From NCBI GenBank assembly GCA_020348445.1, contig CP070751.1:4874506-4938505 (forward strand): 64,000 nt of DNA, in the 5' to 3' direction. This document shows positions 16,601-26,368 of the stretch, piece by piece. The first letter of the stretch is position 1, and each line of letters opens with the position of its first letter. The notes beneath the pieces were generated by a model. It was not told where the DNA came from, did not search any database, and saw only the letters and a list, made by a program, of their open reading frames with translations. The stretch comes from Thermoplasmata archaeon. Lineage in GTDB: Archaea > Thermoplasmatota > Thermoplasmata > GCA-020350865. A program made the translations under genes and the position numbers.

Positions 16601-19600
16601 ACCATGGGCTCATACTTTACAACTCCAGTGGCCATCACATTATCAATTGCACCATCCACCACAACTCCTGGAGCGGTATCTGGGGAAGGAATTCACAAAA
16701 TAATCTAATAGATGAAAACACCATTTATAATAATGGATGGGACGGAATTCGCCTTTCAAATGCAGCAGGTTCCGTAATCAATCAAAATACCATTAATTCA
16801 AATGGTGATGATGGTATCGACGTATCATCTGGCACGGTAATAATTGGCAATGTTGTAAATAACGCAGCTGATAATGGAATCGAAGTGAGTAATTCACCAT
16901 TTTCCTTAATCATTGCTAACATCGTGACAAATAGTGGGGATGATGGAATATTAATAAAGAATTCACCGAATAGTATAATATTCGATAATATGGCCAAGTT
17001 CAACGATGTCCCAGTGGATGACGGAACAGGCCTTGTTGTGTTGGATTCTGATAACTGCCAAATAACATATAATATATTGGAAGAGAATTGGCGCGGAATG
17101 TACCTCCAGGACTCGGATTACTGCACAATAAGTAACAATGCTGTAAATTATAATTCCGGGGACCATGGAATCGAACTGTACCAAGCCTACCATAGTACCA
17201 TAACAAATAATACCGCAAACAACAATGGTTACACAGGAATCACCGCACCCACTGTCGATATCATCTATAATAACACGGCAAATGACAACGGCAATGACGG
17301 GATTTCTATAACATCATCCCCCAATATAGAACTACATCATAATACGGTGATAGATAACGGGGATGATGGTATCGCAGTATCATCTTCACATGATATTATA
17401 ATACACAACAATTCAGCATATGACAATGGAGACGATGGGATCGTTGTTTCATCTTCTGAATATGCGATAATTAAGGACAACATGGCCAGTGATAATCATG
17501 GAGATGGCGTGTCAGTATCCTCTTCACAAGGGACTGTTATATATAATGTTATAGCGACTGGTAACGGTCATGTGGGAATCAGAGTAACTCATTCCAAAGA
17601 TAGCAAAATTACAGATAATACGGCAAGCTTTAGCGGACACGGTATATACGTGGGTTCATCATCTGACTGCTTGATAGACAACAACTATGCAAACAACTGT
17701 GGAGACGATGGAATCATCGTAAGTGGTTCTCCAAGGTGTGTAATAAGCAACAACTTTGCCAATCTAAATAACGTAGCATCAGATATCGGAACCGGTTTTG
17801 TGGTTCTATCTTCTGCCGAAACAGAAATAAAATATAATGAAGCGATTCTCAACTATCGTGGGATGTATGTCGAAAACTCCTTAAGTTGTGACATTCACGA
17901 TAATGAGGTGAATGAAAACACCTGGTACGGCGTCCATCTCTATTATTCTGATAACAGCACTATAACCGGTAACAACGTGAGTTTCAATTCAGGGGAATGG
18001 GATTCAGTGGGAGTCTATCTTTCGTATTCTGATGATCCTGTAATTACATCCAACTTAATCTCTTCAAATTGGCATGGATTAAAATTGTGGCACTCCCATG
18101 ATAGTACAATTACACATAATGAAGTGAACATGAACTCGAGATCTGGTATATCTCTGGAGTACAGCGGAAAAGTCAGCACCAATCCACTTATATACGATAA
18201 TACCGCGAATTCAAACGGTGGAAGCGGCATTTCTCTGACACATTCAGATTATGTAGATATTGACTTCAACGTCGCAATGTTCAACTCCCGTGGCATTTCA
18301 CTTACTTCATCAGATCATGTTACAATAACTGACAATACAGCAAACAGCAACGGCTATGGCATATATTTGGGTGGATCAAACCATAACGTGATCTACAATA
18401 ACTATGCTGAAAGGATTGGAGGAGCGGGCACATACGGTATTTATCTGAGATCTTCTAGCAATAACAACATATCACATAATTACGCAAAATACAACTATTT
18501 TGGCATCTCACTTGTATGGTCCAGCAATCATAACACTGTATTACTTAACGATGTGAGATTCTGCATAGATTACGGTGCATATTTGTACAGAGCCCATCAC
18601 AATACATTGGATCAAAATGATTTCGAAACCTCAAACGGAATTGGTGTCTATCTGGAGCAGTCCGACAATAATGACATAACCTACAATAATGTGATGTTTG
18701 CCTCAAATTATGGCATTAGCCTCTTTGAATCAGATTTGAACACGATGTTCAAAAATACAGCAGAATATTGTGATATCGGGATCTCATTAAGATGGTCACA
18801 TTATAATGATATAATAAGTAATTGGGTGGATAATAACAACAACATAGGAGTCGATTTGTGGCTTTCAGACAACAACACGGTAACCGACAACTCAGTTGAT
18901 AATAATCCCAACTATGGGATACATCTATACTCCTCAGACAATAACCTCATCATCGATAACGATGCTAATTCTAACGGAATAGGCATTTATCTGGACTGGT
19001 CAAAGAACAACATCATAGATTCAAATACCGCTACCTTAAATAACCTGATAGGTATAGCAGTGTTCTGGGAAAGTGACGGAAATATAATCATCGATAACAA
19101 CGCGAACTTTAACGTGAACGAAAGCATCCGTATTTCCTATTCGGATAACAATCTTGTAGAGGACAACCAGGCATCCGGAAGCATCATCGGAATACATCTA
19201 GACTGGTCGGATAATAATATTGTCCAGTACAACAACGCAGATAATAATGTCGTGGGCATCCGTTGCGAATGGTTCAGCGACAATAATGTGATAGAGGACA
19301 ATTCGGCCACTGGTGGTGTTATTGGAATTTCTCTGGAATGGTCCTCTTTAAATGATGTCATTGGCAATGATGCTAGCTACAACAATGTAAGTATAATGCT
19401 GGAATGGTACAGTGACATCAATACTATCCTCGATAATATCGCTTGCTACAGTGATTTCGGTATCTATCTTGATTGGTACTGTGATAATAACTCGATCTTG
19501 TACAACAATGCCAGTTATAATGTCCTAAACGGGATCACTTTGGAAAAATCCGAATATAATTTCGTGGATAACAATACGATCATTAGCAATGATATCGGAT

Positions 19601-22440
19601 TAAAGTTGACTTCCGGCCATAATAATATTATCGGTTTCAATTTTTTCATGCTAAACAACATAGCCATCTTCCTAGACCCATCAAATTACAATATTCTCTA
19701 TGACAATATGGTTGTAAACAATCTAGTGGGCATAAATGTAGAGGAATCTGTGGGTAATTTGATATATCGCAACAATTTCAAAGACAATGTTGACCAAGCA
19801 TGTTGCGAGCCCGACTGCGGTTGTGCTGATAATGATAACTTCTGGCATCACCCCGATCTGCTGGAAGGCAATTACTGGTCTGATTATCCAGGTGCTGACG
19901 ACGGAAGCGGTACAGGGAAACATGCAATTGCAGGTGACGCAATAGGCGACACCGATTTACCGTGGGGATGCTATGACGACTATCCATTCGTGATAGAAAA
20001 CGCATGGATAGGAGGAATAGAGCATGCGCCTTTTGCCAGTGCAAATGGTCCATATTCCGTGGACGAAGGTTCGCCTGTTAATTTCGATGCATCAGATTCT
20101 TACGACCTCGACGGCGATCCACTAGAATACAGATGGGATATGGATGGTGATGGCATATGGGATACCCCATGGAGTACCAGTCCCTACGCAACGTACACTT
20201 GGTACGACGATTATACTGGGATTGCTATAGTTGAGGTAACCGATGGTACATATTCAGATACTCACTCTACCAATGTCATCGTGAACAATGTCGCACCTAC
20301 AGCAGATTTTGGGAATAATGGGCCAAAGGATGAGGGGAGCACGGTGACAGTATCGTTCACCAACCAGTACGATCCCGGTCTTTTCGATACGGTCTTCACG
20401 TACTCATTCGACTGGGAAAATGATGGCACATATGATATTGTAGACCAGACAGGTTCCTCAGCCACGCATACCTGGAACGACAACGGGATCTTCACCGTGA
20501 AAGGAAAAATCATGGACAAGGACGGTGGATATACCGAATACACCACCGATGTCACCGTGAACAATGTTGCACCAACCGTAGATGCGGGTTCTGATCAAGC
20601 TGCAGACGAAGGAGACACTGTTTCATTCTCAGGCACATTCACAGATCCCGGCTCTGAGGATACACATACCATAGAATGGGATTACAACTATGACGGAATA
20701 ACATTTACAGTGGATGATTCCGGTTCCTTAACAACAAGTACCGTGTTTGCTGATAACGGTGTTTTCATTGTGGCATTGAGGGTAACAGACGATGATGGTG
20801 ATGAAGGATTGGACACCCTCACAGTCACGGTGAGCAATGTTCCACCTATTGCAATTGCTGAGGTTTCGCAATACGTTGTTGATGAAGGCACTCCTTTGAA
20901 TTTCTATGGAAGCCAAATTGATCCCGGAGCTGACACGTTCACATATCTTTGGGAGTTTGGTGATGGCGGCAGTAGCACCGATCAAAATCCAACGTATGTG
21001 TATATGGATAACGGTGTGTATACTGTCGATTTCACAGTAACAGACGATGATGGTGATTCAGGCACCACGACATTAACGATATACGTAATTGACCAAGCAC
21101 CAATAGCTGATGCAGGTCCAGACAGAACAGTAACCATAGTTGATGTAGTGACCTTCGATGCCTCTGGATCTTCGAGCTATCCAGATCCTTTGACATTATA
21201 TGCGTGGGACTACGACGGCGATGGGGAGTTTGATGCCACTGGACTTGTGGTGACGCATACCTTTGATAAAGTAGGTATATATACCGTGATTCTAACTGTC
21301 ACCGATGATGACGGAAGCATGGATACAGATACCGCGATAATCACGGTGCTTGCCCCAGGAGTGGACCTACTTCCAAGCGAGGTCACATTTTCACCAGAAA
21401 GTCCGGTAGATATAGGAGTTTCAGTGACAATTTCTGCAGATATCACGAATTTCGGTGCAACCGATGCTGCCAGTGTAATCGTAAGATTCTACGACGGAAA
21501 TCCTGATGAGAATGGGGACGGCAGCCCTGATACCGGAGCTGTTCAAATAGGAAGCGATATCGTATTTTCCAGCATCGCATCAGAAGAGACTGTTTTCGCT
21601 TCTGTAACATGGACTTCGACGCTAGGTTATCATGATATCTATGTTTGGGCAGATCCCGACAATTATGTTCCTGAATACGATGATACAAACAACCAGGCAT
21701 TTGATATGATCCTTGTAGGGCCAGATCTTGTTCCCAGCAACCTGGTATTTTCACCGGAAAGTCCAGTAGGTGAGGGAGATACAGTCACAATTTCCGTGGA
21801 TATCACAAATGAAGGAGGTACCACAGTCACCAATGTTCTCGTTCGATTCTACGAAGAATATCCGGATGCAAACGACGACGGTTTCGAGGATCCAAGTGCC
21901 GATCAGATAGGTGATGTAATAATACCAAGCCTTGGCCCAGGAGCCACGACCACAGTTACAATGACATGGATTCCATCTAGCATAGGCACATATGAAATCT
22001 CAGTATGGGTGGACCCAGCAATCCAGCCAGATCATAATGGAGCGATATTGGAAGCAATAGAAACGAACAACATCGCATCGGAAGTAATGAACGTCGGACC
22101 CGATCTCTCAATCGTATTCACAGACATTTCATTCTCAGATAATCCAGCTTCAGAAGGGACCATTGTCACGATAACGGCAGTAATCCACAACGATGGTGGA
22201 CAGGATGCAAATGATGTTGTGGTCAACATTTATGACAATGAGAAAAAGAAGAAGAACCTGATTGGCAGCATCACCATATCCACTATACCTGCAGGTGATT
22301 CATATACAGTGACCATCACGTTCGATACTACCGGGGAAGCTGGATATCACAATATTTGGGTGGTAATAGATCCCAAGGACGATATCGAAGAGTACGACGA
22401 AACCAATAACGAAGCTTACAATGTGTTGAACGTTGTATAA
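13696..22440 (+). CDS. 2914-aa secreted beta-helix, PKD and CARDB repeat protein
   Basis: A signal peptide (about residues 4-25) and an acidic linker lead into about 2000 residues of right-handed parallel beta-helix repeats of the NosD/CASH type, with the motif of Asn-rich turns NN.I..N and GI.L..S. NosD-type end caps (GNYWSDY...IGDT) occur near residues 405 and 2058. A break near 744-840 carries NWWGHPSGPYDPSDD and a new DUF1565-like start (AHPYNTITEAV). Five PKD domains (about 2113-2550) and three CARDB domains (about 2555-2914) end the chain. No C-terminal membrane segment is visible, so it is probably released or bound non-covalently to the surface. An AGGAGGAAG site precedes the ATG by 6 bases. 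Polysaccharide binding or cleavage is possible from the fold; no catalytic residues can be assigned. Confidence 0.88.
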   Translation: MKPKIILAFLCVFVVATVIAVAVNVGVQIGDTTPNDLDGGGMVTKEQPEPGEELPEMMPEDVSSTETVDEENLPVNPPEEEPKNELYYDDWIVSEEIIIENSRITVDGNIVVTSTGSLILKNVELTCHDVNIEAGGNFWIDPSVVISHDVYVGSGSTLTLIATTWMMDCTYDGQYGIQVNSSATMIIKSGSIITAVNPDYEYWFKVNNGAVFEMRDSELHECGWQWPPGGLEINTPNVIIDNNLISNNYYGFLLTSDNNYIANNTITDNQRGMYVYGSNNNLIVNNIVTNNVGRGINLGYYSDNNLITDNWCSGNTIGIRVGHYNDNNLITDNTCFSNSQWGINLYLSDSNIITNNNVSNNAGGIGLESSNNNLVYHNNIIGNSVQANDDAPANNDWHDTGLLEGNYWSDYTGVDDGSGMGKHADQGDGIGDTLIPHPTTDYDFYPLVHSWGSVININTGEIFPAIQPAIDDSNTLNGHMIKVYGGTYHENVKVYKEVYVIGEGWDVTTVEAFDPNDHGFYVTADFTRIAGFKVTGATGGSPYFASGIYFDDIDLFDCIYNNLTGNHYGIYAEDCYKGLIGHNSVSQNHFGIYPAYNNDQNLISQNVANFNTYYGIVLWSGSDYNTISHNSVRYNGAGGITLGFSDWNAIYSNEAKNNKYGIEFQQPSDNNTIKLNTIMYNEHGINLKGSSSNTIEKNTITNNDYGIYLRLSSLYNEVHYNNINGDDNKYYGIYANPDSPVNATLNWWGHPSGPYDPSDDTGSGGWYNPFGLGDNVSDYVEYDPWLGAPFNTLYVDDDATGFEDGSLAHPYNTITEAVNNAMPGYNVFIFDGTYYENVVINKILTFYSNTAGIHLNGHLTIVSGGSLTLKCFKLMMNSTVMGEFGIYVNHGGKLFIMGSPGTPSIITNGVNASAYYEFQVRNGSKFEMFDSEVEYAGHAWNLPEYNEAGLWINTDNVLIHNSEIHHNNYHGLILYNSSGHHIINCTIHHNSWSGIWGRNSQNNLIDENTIYNNGWDGIRLSNAAGSVINQNTINSNGDDGIDVSSGTVIIGNVVNNAADNGIEVSNSPFSLIIANIVTNSGDDGILIKNSPNSIIFDNMAKFNDVPVDDGTGLVVLDSDNCQITYNILEENWRGMYLQDSDYCTISNNAVNYNSGDHGIELYQAYHSTITNNTANNNGYTGITAPTVDIIYNNTANDNGNDGISITSSPNIELHHNTVIDNGDDGIAVSSSHDIIIHNNSAYDNGDDGIVVSSSEYAIIKDNMASDNHGDGVSVSSSQGTVIYNVIATGNGHVGIRVTHSKDSKITDNTASFSGHGIYVGSSSDCLIDNNYANNCGDDGIIVSGSPRCVISNNFANLNNVASDIGTGFVVLSSAETEIKYNEAILNYRGMYVENSLSCDIHDNEVNENTWYGVHLYYSDNSTITGNNVSFNSGEWDSVGVYLSYSDDPVITSNLISSNWHGLKLWHSHDSTITHNEVNMNSRSGISLEYSGKVSTNPLIYDNTANSNGGSGISLTHSDYVDIDFNVAMFNSRGISLTSSDHVTITDNTANSNGYGIYLGGSNHNVIYNNYAERIGGAGTYGIYLRSSSNNNISHNYAKYNYFGISLVWSSNHNTVLLNDVRFCIDYGAYLYRAHHNTLDQNDFETSNGIGVYLEQSDNNDITYNNVMFASNYGISLFESDLNTMFKNTAEYCDIGISLRWSHYNDIISNWVDNNNNIGVDLWLSDNNTVTDNSVDNNPNYGIHLYSSDNNLIIDNDANSNGIGIYLDWSKNNIIDSNTATLNNLIGIAVFWESDGNIIIDNNANFNVNESIRISYSDNNLVEDNQASGSIIGIHLDWSDNNIVQYNNADNNVVGIRCEWFSDNNVIEDNSATGGVIGISLEWSSLNDVIGNDASYNNVSIMLEWYSDINTILDNIACYSDFGIYLDWYCDNNSILYNNASYNVLNGITLEKSEYNFVDNNTIISNDIGLKLTSGHNNIIGFNFFMLNNIAIFLDPSNYNILYDNMVVNNLVGINVEESVGNLIYRNNFKDNVDQACCEPDCGCADNDNFWHHPDLLEGNYWSDYPGADDGSGTGKHAIAGDAIGDTDLPWGCYDDYPFVIENAWIGGIEHAPFASANGPYSVDEGSPVNFDASDSYDLDGDPLEYRWDMDGDGIWDTPWSTSPYATYTWYDDYTGIAIVEVTDGTYSDTHSTNVIVNNVAPTADFGNNGPKDEGSTVTVSFTNQYDPGLFDTVFTYSFDWENDGTYDIVDQTGSSATHTWNDNGIFTVKGKIMDKDGGYTEYTTDVTVNNVAPTVDAGSDQAADEGDTVSFSGTFTDPGSEDTHTIEWDYNYDGITFTVDDSGSLTTSTVFADNGVFIVALRVTDDDGDEGLDTLTVTVSNVPPIAIAEVSQYVVDEGTPLNFYGSQIDPGADTFTYLWEFGDGGSSTDQNPTYVYMDNGVYTVDFTVTDDDGDSGTTTLTIYVIDQAPIADAGPDRTVTIVDVVTFDASGSSSYPDPLTLYAWDYDGDGEFDATGLVVTHTFDKVGIYTVILTVTDDDGSMDTDTAIITVLAPGVDLLPSEVTFSPESPVDIGVSVTISADITNFGATDAASVIVRFYDGNPDENGDGSPDTGAVQIGSDIVFSSIASEETVFASVTWTSTLGYHDIYVWADPDNYVPEYDDTNNQAFDMILVGPDLVPSNLVFSPESPVGEGDTVTISVDITNEGGTTVTNVLVRFYEEYPDANDDGFEDPSADQIGDVIIPSLGPGATTTVTMTWIPSSIGTYEISVWVDPAIQPDHNGAILEAIETNNIASEVMNVGPDLSIVFTDISFSDNPASEGTIVTITAVIHNDGGQDANDVVVNIYDNEKKKKNLIGSITISTIPAGDSYTVTITFDTTGEAGYHNIWVVIDPKDDIEEYDETNNEAYNVLNVV

Positions 22441-22503
22441 TATAACTGAGAAACAGTTGATAGGAATAACCGAAGACTGGTGTAGCATCTGCTTTATCGA
22501 CAA

Positions 22504-22516
22504 AAATTTAATATGC
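22504..22516 (+). promoter_or_regulatory. TATA-like box for rpe
   Basis: AAATTTAATATGC lies about 39 bp before the ATG at 22549. No strong ribosome site follows it. Confidence 0.4.
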
Positions 22517-22548
22517 ACCCACCACCTTTGGGAACCCTGGGATGAACC

Positions 22549-23202
22549 ATGGTGAAAATCGCTCCTTCAATTTTATCTGCAGATTTCGGGAATCTAGCCT
22601 CCGCTTTGAAAGAAGCTGAGCAGGGAGGTGCAGACATGATCCACATCGACGTTATGGACGGCAATTTTGTTTCCAATATAACCATTGGACCAGTTGTAAT
22701 CGCGGGTGTTAGGAATGTGACAAAACTGCCTTTTGATGTACATCTTATGATCAACAATCCAGAAAAATACATTTCTGACTATGTAAAAGCTGGAAGTGAC
22801 ATTCTAACTGTTCATGCCGAGGCTTCAGACCACCTCCATGGCGTGATCCAGAAAATAAAGAAACAGGATATCAAAGCAGGAGTGGCATTGAATCCCTCCA
22901 CACCTATTAGCGTATTAGAGAATGTTATGGGGGACATCGACATGGTGGTCATAATGACCGTGAACCCAGGTTTCGGTGGTCAGAAATTCATTGAATCCAT
23001 TGTTCCCAAGATAAGGGATACAAAGGAAGCAATAAAAAAGAGCGGATTTAATATCGAATTACAAGTGGATGGCGGAATCTCCCCGAAAAATGCCAAGATA
23101 GCAGCAGATGCCGGAGCAGATATTCTCGTGGCTGGCAGTGCTATATTCAAGGGGGAAGGGACCATAAAGGAGAATATAGCCGCGATTAAGGGTGCATTAT
23201 AA
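22549..23202 (+). CDS. rpe: ribulose-phosphate 3-epimerase
   Basis: Interconverts ribulose 5-phosphate and xylulose 5-phosphate in the pentose-phosphate network. The 217-aa TIM barrel shows every family signature: IAPSILSADFGNL at the start, HIDVMDGNFV with the catalytic Asp, DVHLM with the metal-binding His, MTVNPGFGGQ, and the second catalytic Asp in LQVDGGI, then the phosphate site AGSAIF. Many archaea lack this enzyme and make pentoses by the ribulose-monophosphate route, so its presence is informative. The gene is a single unit with its own promoter and converges on dph2, with a 27-bp gap. Confidence 0.95.
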   Translation: MVKIAPSILSADFGNLASALKEAEQGGADMIHIDVMDGNFVSNITIGPVVIAGVRNVTKLPFDVHLMINNPEKYISDYVKAGSDILTVHAEASDHLHGVIQKIKKQDIKAGVALNPSTPISVLENVMGDIDMVVIMTVNPGFGGQKFIESIVPKIRDTKEAIKKSGFNIELQVDGGISPKNAKIAADAGADILVAGSAIFKGEGTIKENIAAIKGAL

Positions 23203-23229
23203 GGATATCATGTTTTTGGATAAATTCTC

Positions 23230-24255
23230 CTAAATGATCTCGTCGAACTTATAGTCCTCCCATTTTGCCTCCCCTAAGACAATTCTCAACTCCTGCGGTG
23301 TTAGCATTGGAGCCTCGTACATCAAATAATCATCAATTGCGATCCTAGGGCATGCAGTTGACACGTAGGCATCGATTTTAAAAGGTTTCAAGTGTATGGG
23401 TGAGAATTGGTTCAAAATCAGAATATACCCCTTCTTTTGGTGTTTTTCCAATAACTTTTTCAGTTCATATGCCATTTCTAATCGGGTTTGACCAGGTTTT
23501 GTACCAACAAGGATTCCATAACTACTTGCATCCTTTGCCCTGGCAATTGCTCCATGTCTCTGTCTTAAAAATCTCTCAATTAAGGACCCGGTTTCCCTCA
23601 CCTCGTTTTGATATGGATCAGCTATGAAAACAGGTTTTTTAGTGACTATTGCCACTCCCAAAGCATGAAAATTCCCGCTACCGATAAATAGATAACAATC
23701 AATCAGAGAAGAAATCGTGGTTGCACTTGAAATATCGCATCCCAAAACCTGACCATTGTTTTCGGATCTAAAGGAGCCCTTACCGATTCTTGTAGAAAAA
23801 CCGTTTTTGGTAAGAAAATTCTTGACCTCTTGGAGCTTGTGAATATGTTGAACTGTGCTTATTATGCCAACCGTACCATTAAGATGTTTCATAGCCTTTT
23901 TAACGATTGGTATAACATCCAAGTCTGATTGGGCCTCTATGAACATTGTGGGAACAGAACATGTTATATTCGGAATGTTAGAATGACCGAACTGCACAAG
24001 AAGATCAATTTTAAGATCACTTAGTGATAAAGGGATATCGCATGCTCCAAAGCAAGGATCAGCAGATATAATAACGGTGGCATCTGTTCTTTCCTCAATT
24101 ATATCCCTGACATCTGTTGCAATTTTTTTCAGTCCCTCAGGAAACTGGATGAGGATGATTTTATACCGATTCTCCATTACAGTATCGAAAATTTCTTGGA
24201 GTCTGAGATCGTAATCAAACTTCTTTGTATCATGCGATTTTGAGTTGCCTATCAT
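23230..24255 (-). CDS. dph2: diphthamide biosynthesis enzyme Dph2 (archaeal type)
   Basis: Catalyses the first step of diphthamide formation on elongation factor 2: transfer of a 3-amino-3-carboxypropyl group from S-adenosylmethionine to a histidine, using an unusual [4Fe-4S] cluster. The 341-aa protein has three similar domains each offering a cluster Cys: SADPCFGACD (Cys68/Cys72), GCDIS (Cys173) and STACPRIAIDD (Cys302). In archaea a homodimer does the job. The gene starts 3 bases after the stop of the upstream RDD gene on the same strand, so they are co-transcribed. Confidence 0.94.
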   Translation of the reverse strand: MIGNSKSHDTKKFDYDLRLQEIFDTVMENRYKIILIQFPEGLKKIATDVRDIIEERTDATVIISADPCFGACDIPLSLSDLKIDLLVQFGHSNIPNITCSVPTMFIEAQSDLDVIPIVKKAMKHLNGTVGIISTVQHIHKLQEVKNFLTKNGFSTRIGKGSFRSENNGQVLGCDISSATTISSLIDCYLFIGSGNFHALGVAIVTKKPVFIADPYQNEVRETGSLIERFLRQRHGAIARAKDASSYGILVGTKPGQTRLEMAYELKKLLEKHQKKGYILILNQFSPIHLKPFKIDAYVSTACPRIAIDDYLMYEAPMLTPQELRIVLGEAKWEDYKFDEII

Positions 24256-24258
24256 ATA

Positions 24259-25731
24259 TCACACAACCTGCGTCTTAAGCACCACAGTATTTGCCACCAT
24301 ATCCCCTATCCTCTGACTTTTAGGATATCTGCTCATTAAAAGCAAACTCACGGCATAAATAAACATCGTCATATCAAGAAGCCGAACCACATTTCTTGTG
24401 AAAGCATCCATAAACCCACATTTTCCCCGCTCGTCCGTTGCGACCTTAATGCCTACCAGCCTCTTGCCTGGGGTATGTCCAAATGCACCCTCGAAAATTG
24501 TAAAGTACACGACCTGAGCCACCCACAACCACATAATGAAGGCAATAAACCAGATGGACATAAGAAGCACACGAAGGTCTGTTAGATCGTAAAGACCCGC
24601 AACACCCCCAACATATAAAAATGGTATCATTATCCCGATGATGATCGATATATCAATTAAGAAGGCCACTATCCTCTGAGAAGACGTGGCATAAAGTCTC
24701 CTCTCCACTCTGTTTAACTCGCGAATAATATGTCTTGCAGTCATTTGAGCACGAAGGGCATCATCCTCTGTTATATTACCTAATCTTGCCGAATTTACAA
24801 GCAGCCAGTAATCGTTTCTTATATAGGGGTGCACGGAAAGTACATCCAGTATTACATATGGACTTTGAGCTATTTTGAATTTGCTCCCTAAATCCGTAAT
24901 CTTCATATCAACGGCCCTTAAAGAGGTTTTGAAAGCACCTTCAAAATCACCGCTTTCTGCCTTTTTCCCCGCCATAGATAGGGTATTTTTCAGGTTTTTA
25001 TCAAAGGCTCTCGAAGGTGAGAGCTCAGGCTTCGAATGTCTCAGTATACGGGGTGCTAGGAAAAATAAGGGAGCAATTGCAATAAGTCCTGCCAAAAACA
25101 CCAAGTCAAGCCCTCCTGCACCGCCAATGGAGCCTGCGGCAAAGGGTAAACCCATCTCCTCCCTTATCTCCTCGAGTCCTACCATAACCTGTGGTATGCG
25201 GACGATATCTGCTCCGATGAGCACCCCAAATGTTGTTGTTGCGTACGCAAATGGAATTCCCATGGTGATCTTCTTTCTGTAGACCAACAAAGCCAAGGCA
25301 ATGGCAGAAAAAGATGGGAACAGGAAATAAGGAAATTCCGAAACTATCCCCAGAGGGGGCCGAAATTCCGTGGTCATATATGTTATCAATCCGATTATCG
25401 CAACCGCACCTATTACAGCAGGCATGTTCAGTTTCTTGATTTTTATAAGATACAATGAAAGTACAATAGGTATTATGGCTCCCCCCAAATCAATGGCCAA
25501 TAAAGAGCCTTGGTATATTAACAATGGTACACCGTACAATCCGAGAGGGCCCAATACTATCCCAACCAATCCACCTACCAAAAGGAGTCCCACCTCCCTT
25601 CTACCCAATCCGCATTTTTCTAATAAGCCAGCATAATCCATATGACCGATGTACAGCTCCACAAATAGCAAAACTGGTATTGCTATGAATACGACAACTG
25701 CAATCACATCTATCCATTGCGCATATTCCAT
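24259..25731 (-). CDS. multi-pass membrane protein with C-terminal RDD domain
   Basis: The roughly 490-aa protein has about six or seven hydrophobic helices in the N-terminal 200 residues, a soluble middle (about 205-340), and a C-terminal RDD domain. The RDD region carries SSQRIVAFLIDISIIIG and FTRNVVRLLDMT, with the Arg-Asp pairs that name the family. RDD proteins are poorly characterised; some act as ion exchangers. The ATG at 25731 is preferred to an in-frame TTG at 25743 because a GGGTGT ribosome-like site lies just before it. It is first in a unit with dph2. Confidence 0.8.
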   Translation of the reverse strand: MEYAQWIDVIAVVVFIAIPVLLFVELYIGHMDYAGLLEKCGLGRREVGLLLVGGLVGIVLGPLGLYGVPLLIYQGSLLAIDLGGAIIPIVLSLYLIKIKKLNMPAVIGAVAIIGLITYMTTEFRPPLGIVSEFPYFLFPSFSAIALALLVYRKKITMGIPFAYATTTFGVLIGADIVRIPQVMVGLEEIREEMGLPFAAGSIGGAGGLDLVFLAGLIAIAPLFFLAPRILRHSKPELSPSRAFDKNLKNTLSMAGKKAESGDFEGAFKTSLRAVDMKITDLGSKFKIAQSPYVILDVLSVHPYIRNDYWLLVNSARLGNITEDDALRAQMTARHIIRELNRVERRLYATSSQRIVAFLIDISIIIGIMIPFLYVGGVAGLYDLTDLRVLLMSIWFIAFIMWLWVAQVVYFTIFEGAFGHTPGKRLVGIKVATDERGKCGFMDAFTRNVVRLLDMTMFIYAVSLLLMSRYPKSQRIGDMVANTVVLKTQVV

Positions 25732-25823
25732 TGTGACACCCAAAAGCAGTAATTATTGATATCATTTGCCCAAAGTCATGGAAAAAAGATAAATTCTTCT
25801 ATTATGCTGAAATAAGTTACTAC

Positions 25824-26207
25824 TCATTCCTCTTCTTTATGTCTGCTCCATACATCATCGGAAATTTCATCATAAATTGCATAATCTTCATTTGTTGGGA
25901 CCTCATCAACGAGGTTTGCGAGCCGCAGAATCTCCCTCTTCTTTAATACCCAGTAATGTATACGCCAGATCTTGCCTTTTTTGATGGTTATCTGATCCTG
26001 GAATGTGGTTAGTATTCCCACATCCTGGAGCGTGTAAAAAACGTCTCTATCTTTAGCTTTGAGAAGGTTGTCTGAGATGGTGTCTTCAAAACCAAAGAAG
26101 TTCATCACATATTCAGCCAGCTTTTTAACCTCTTCCTTCTCCATGCCCTTTTTGCCCAATGTGTTCATCAGGGCACGTTCCACATCCTGGACAGTGATGG
26201 TGGTCAT
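25824..26207 (-). CDS. conserved archaeal protein of unknown function (possibly DUF6015)
   Basis: The 127-aa soluble protein is charged and mostly helical by eye, with a Trp/Tyr-rich KIWRIHYWVLKKREILRLA segment near residues 80-98 and an acidic tail DDVWSRHKEEE. The look is that of a winged-helix-like or helical adaptor, and I recall similar short Thermoplasmata proteins filed as DUF6015, but the assignment is from memory and weak. A GAGGATG site precedes the ATG. It is followed on the genome by two further small minus-strand genes with their own promoters. Confidence 0.55.
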   Translation of the reverse strand: MTTITVQDVERALMNTLGKKGMEKEEVKKLAEYVMNFFGFEDTISDNLLKAKDRDVFYTLQDVGILTTFQDQITIKKGKIWRIHYWVLKKREILRLANLVDEVPTNEDYAIYDEISDDVWSRHKEEE

Positions 26208-26368
26208 TTAAACATCCTCTGCAGGATCGCGATTTCATCCAAATATCGCATTGATACCAAATTCTGCGCAACCACCTAATCGATTATTCATTAATGTAAC
26301 TTTCGATTGGAATATCAGGGTGGATTTTTTAGAAATTCTGTGTTTTTAACGAAAAAACCGGGATACTC

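Noticed and set aside
14400..19900. Regularly spaced AT-rich repeats that might suggest a CRISPR array
   Set aside because: The repeats are degenerate, in frame, and encode about 22-residue beta-helix coils; there are no identical direct repeats with unique spacers and no cas genes.
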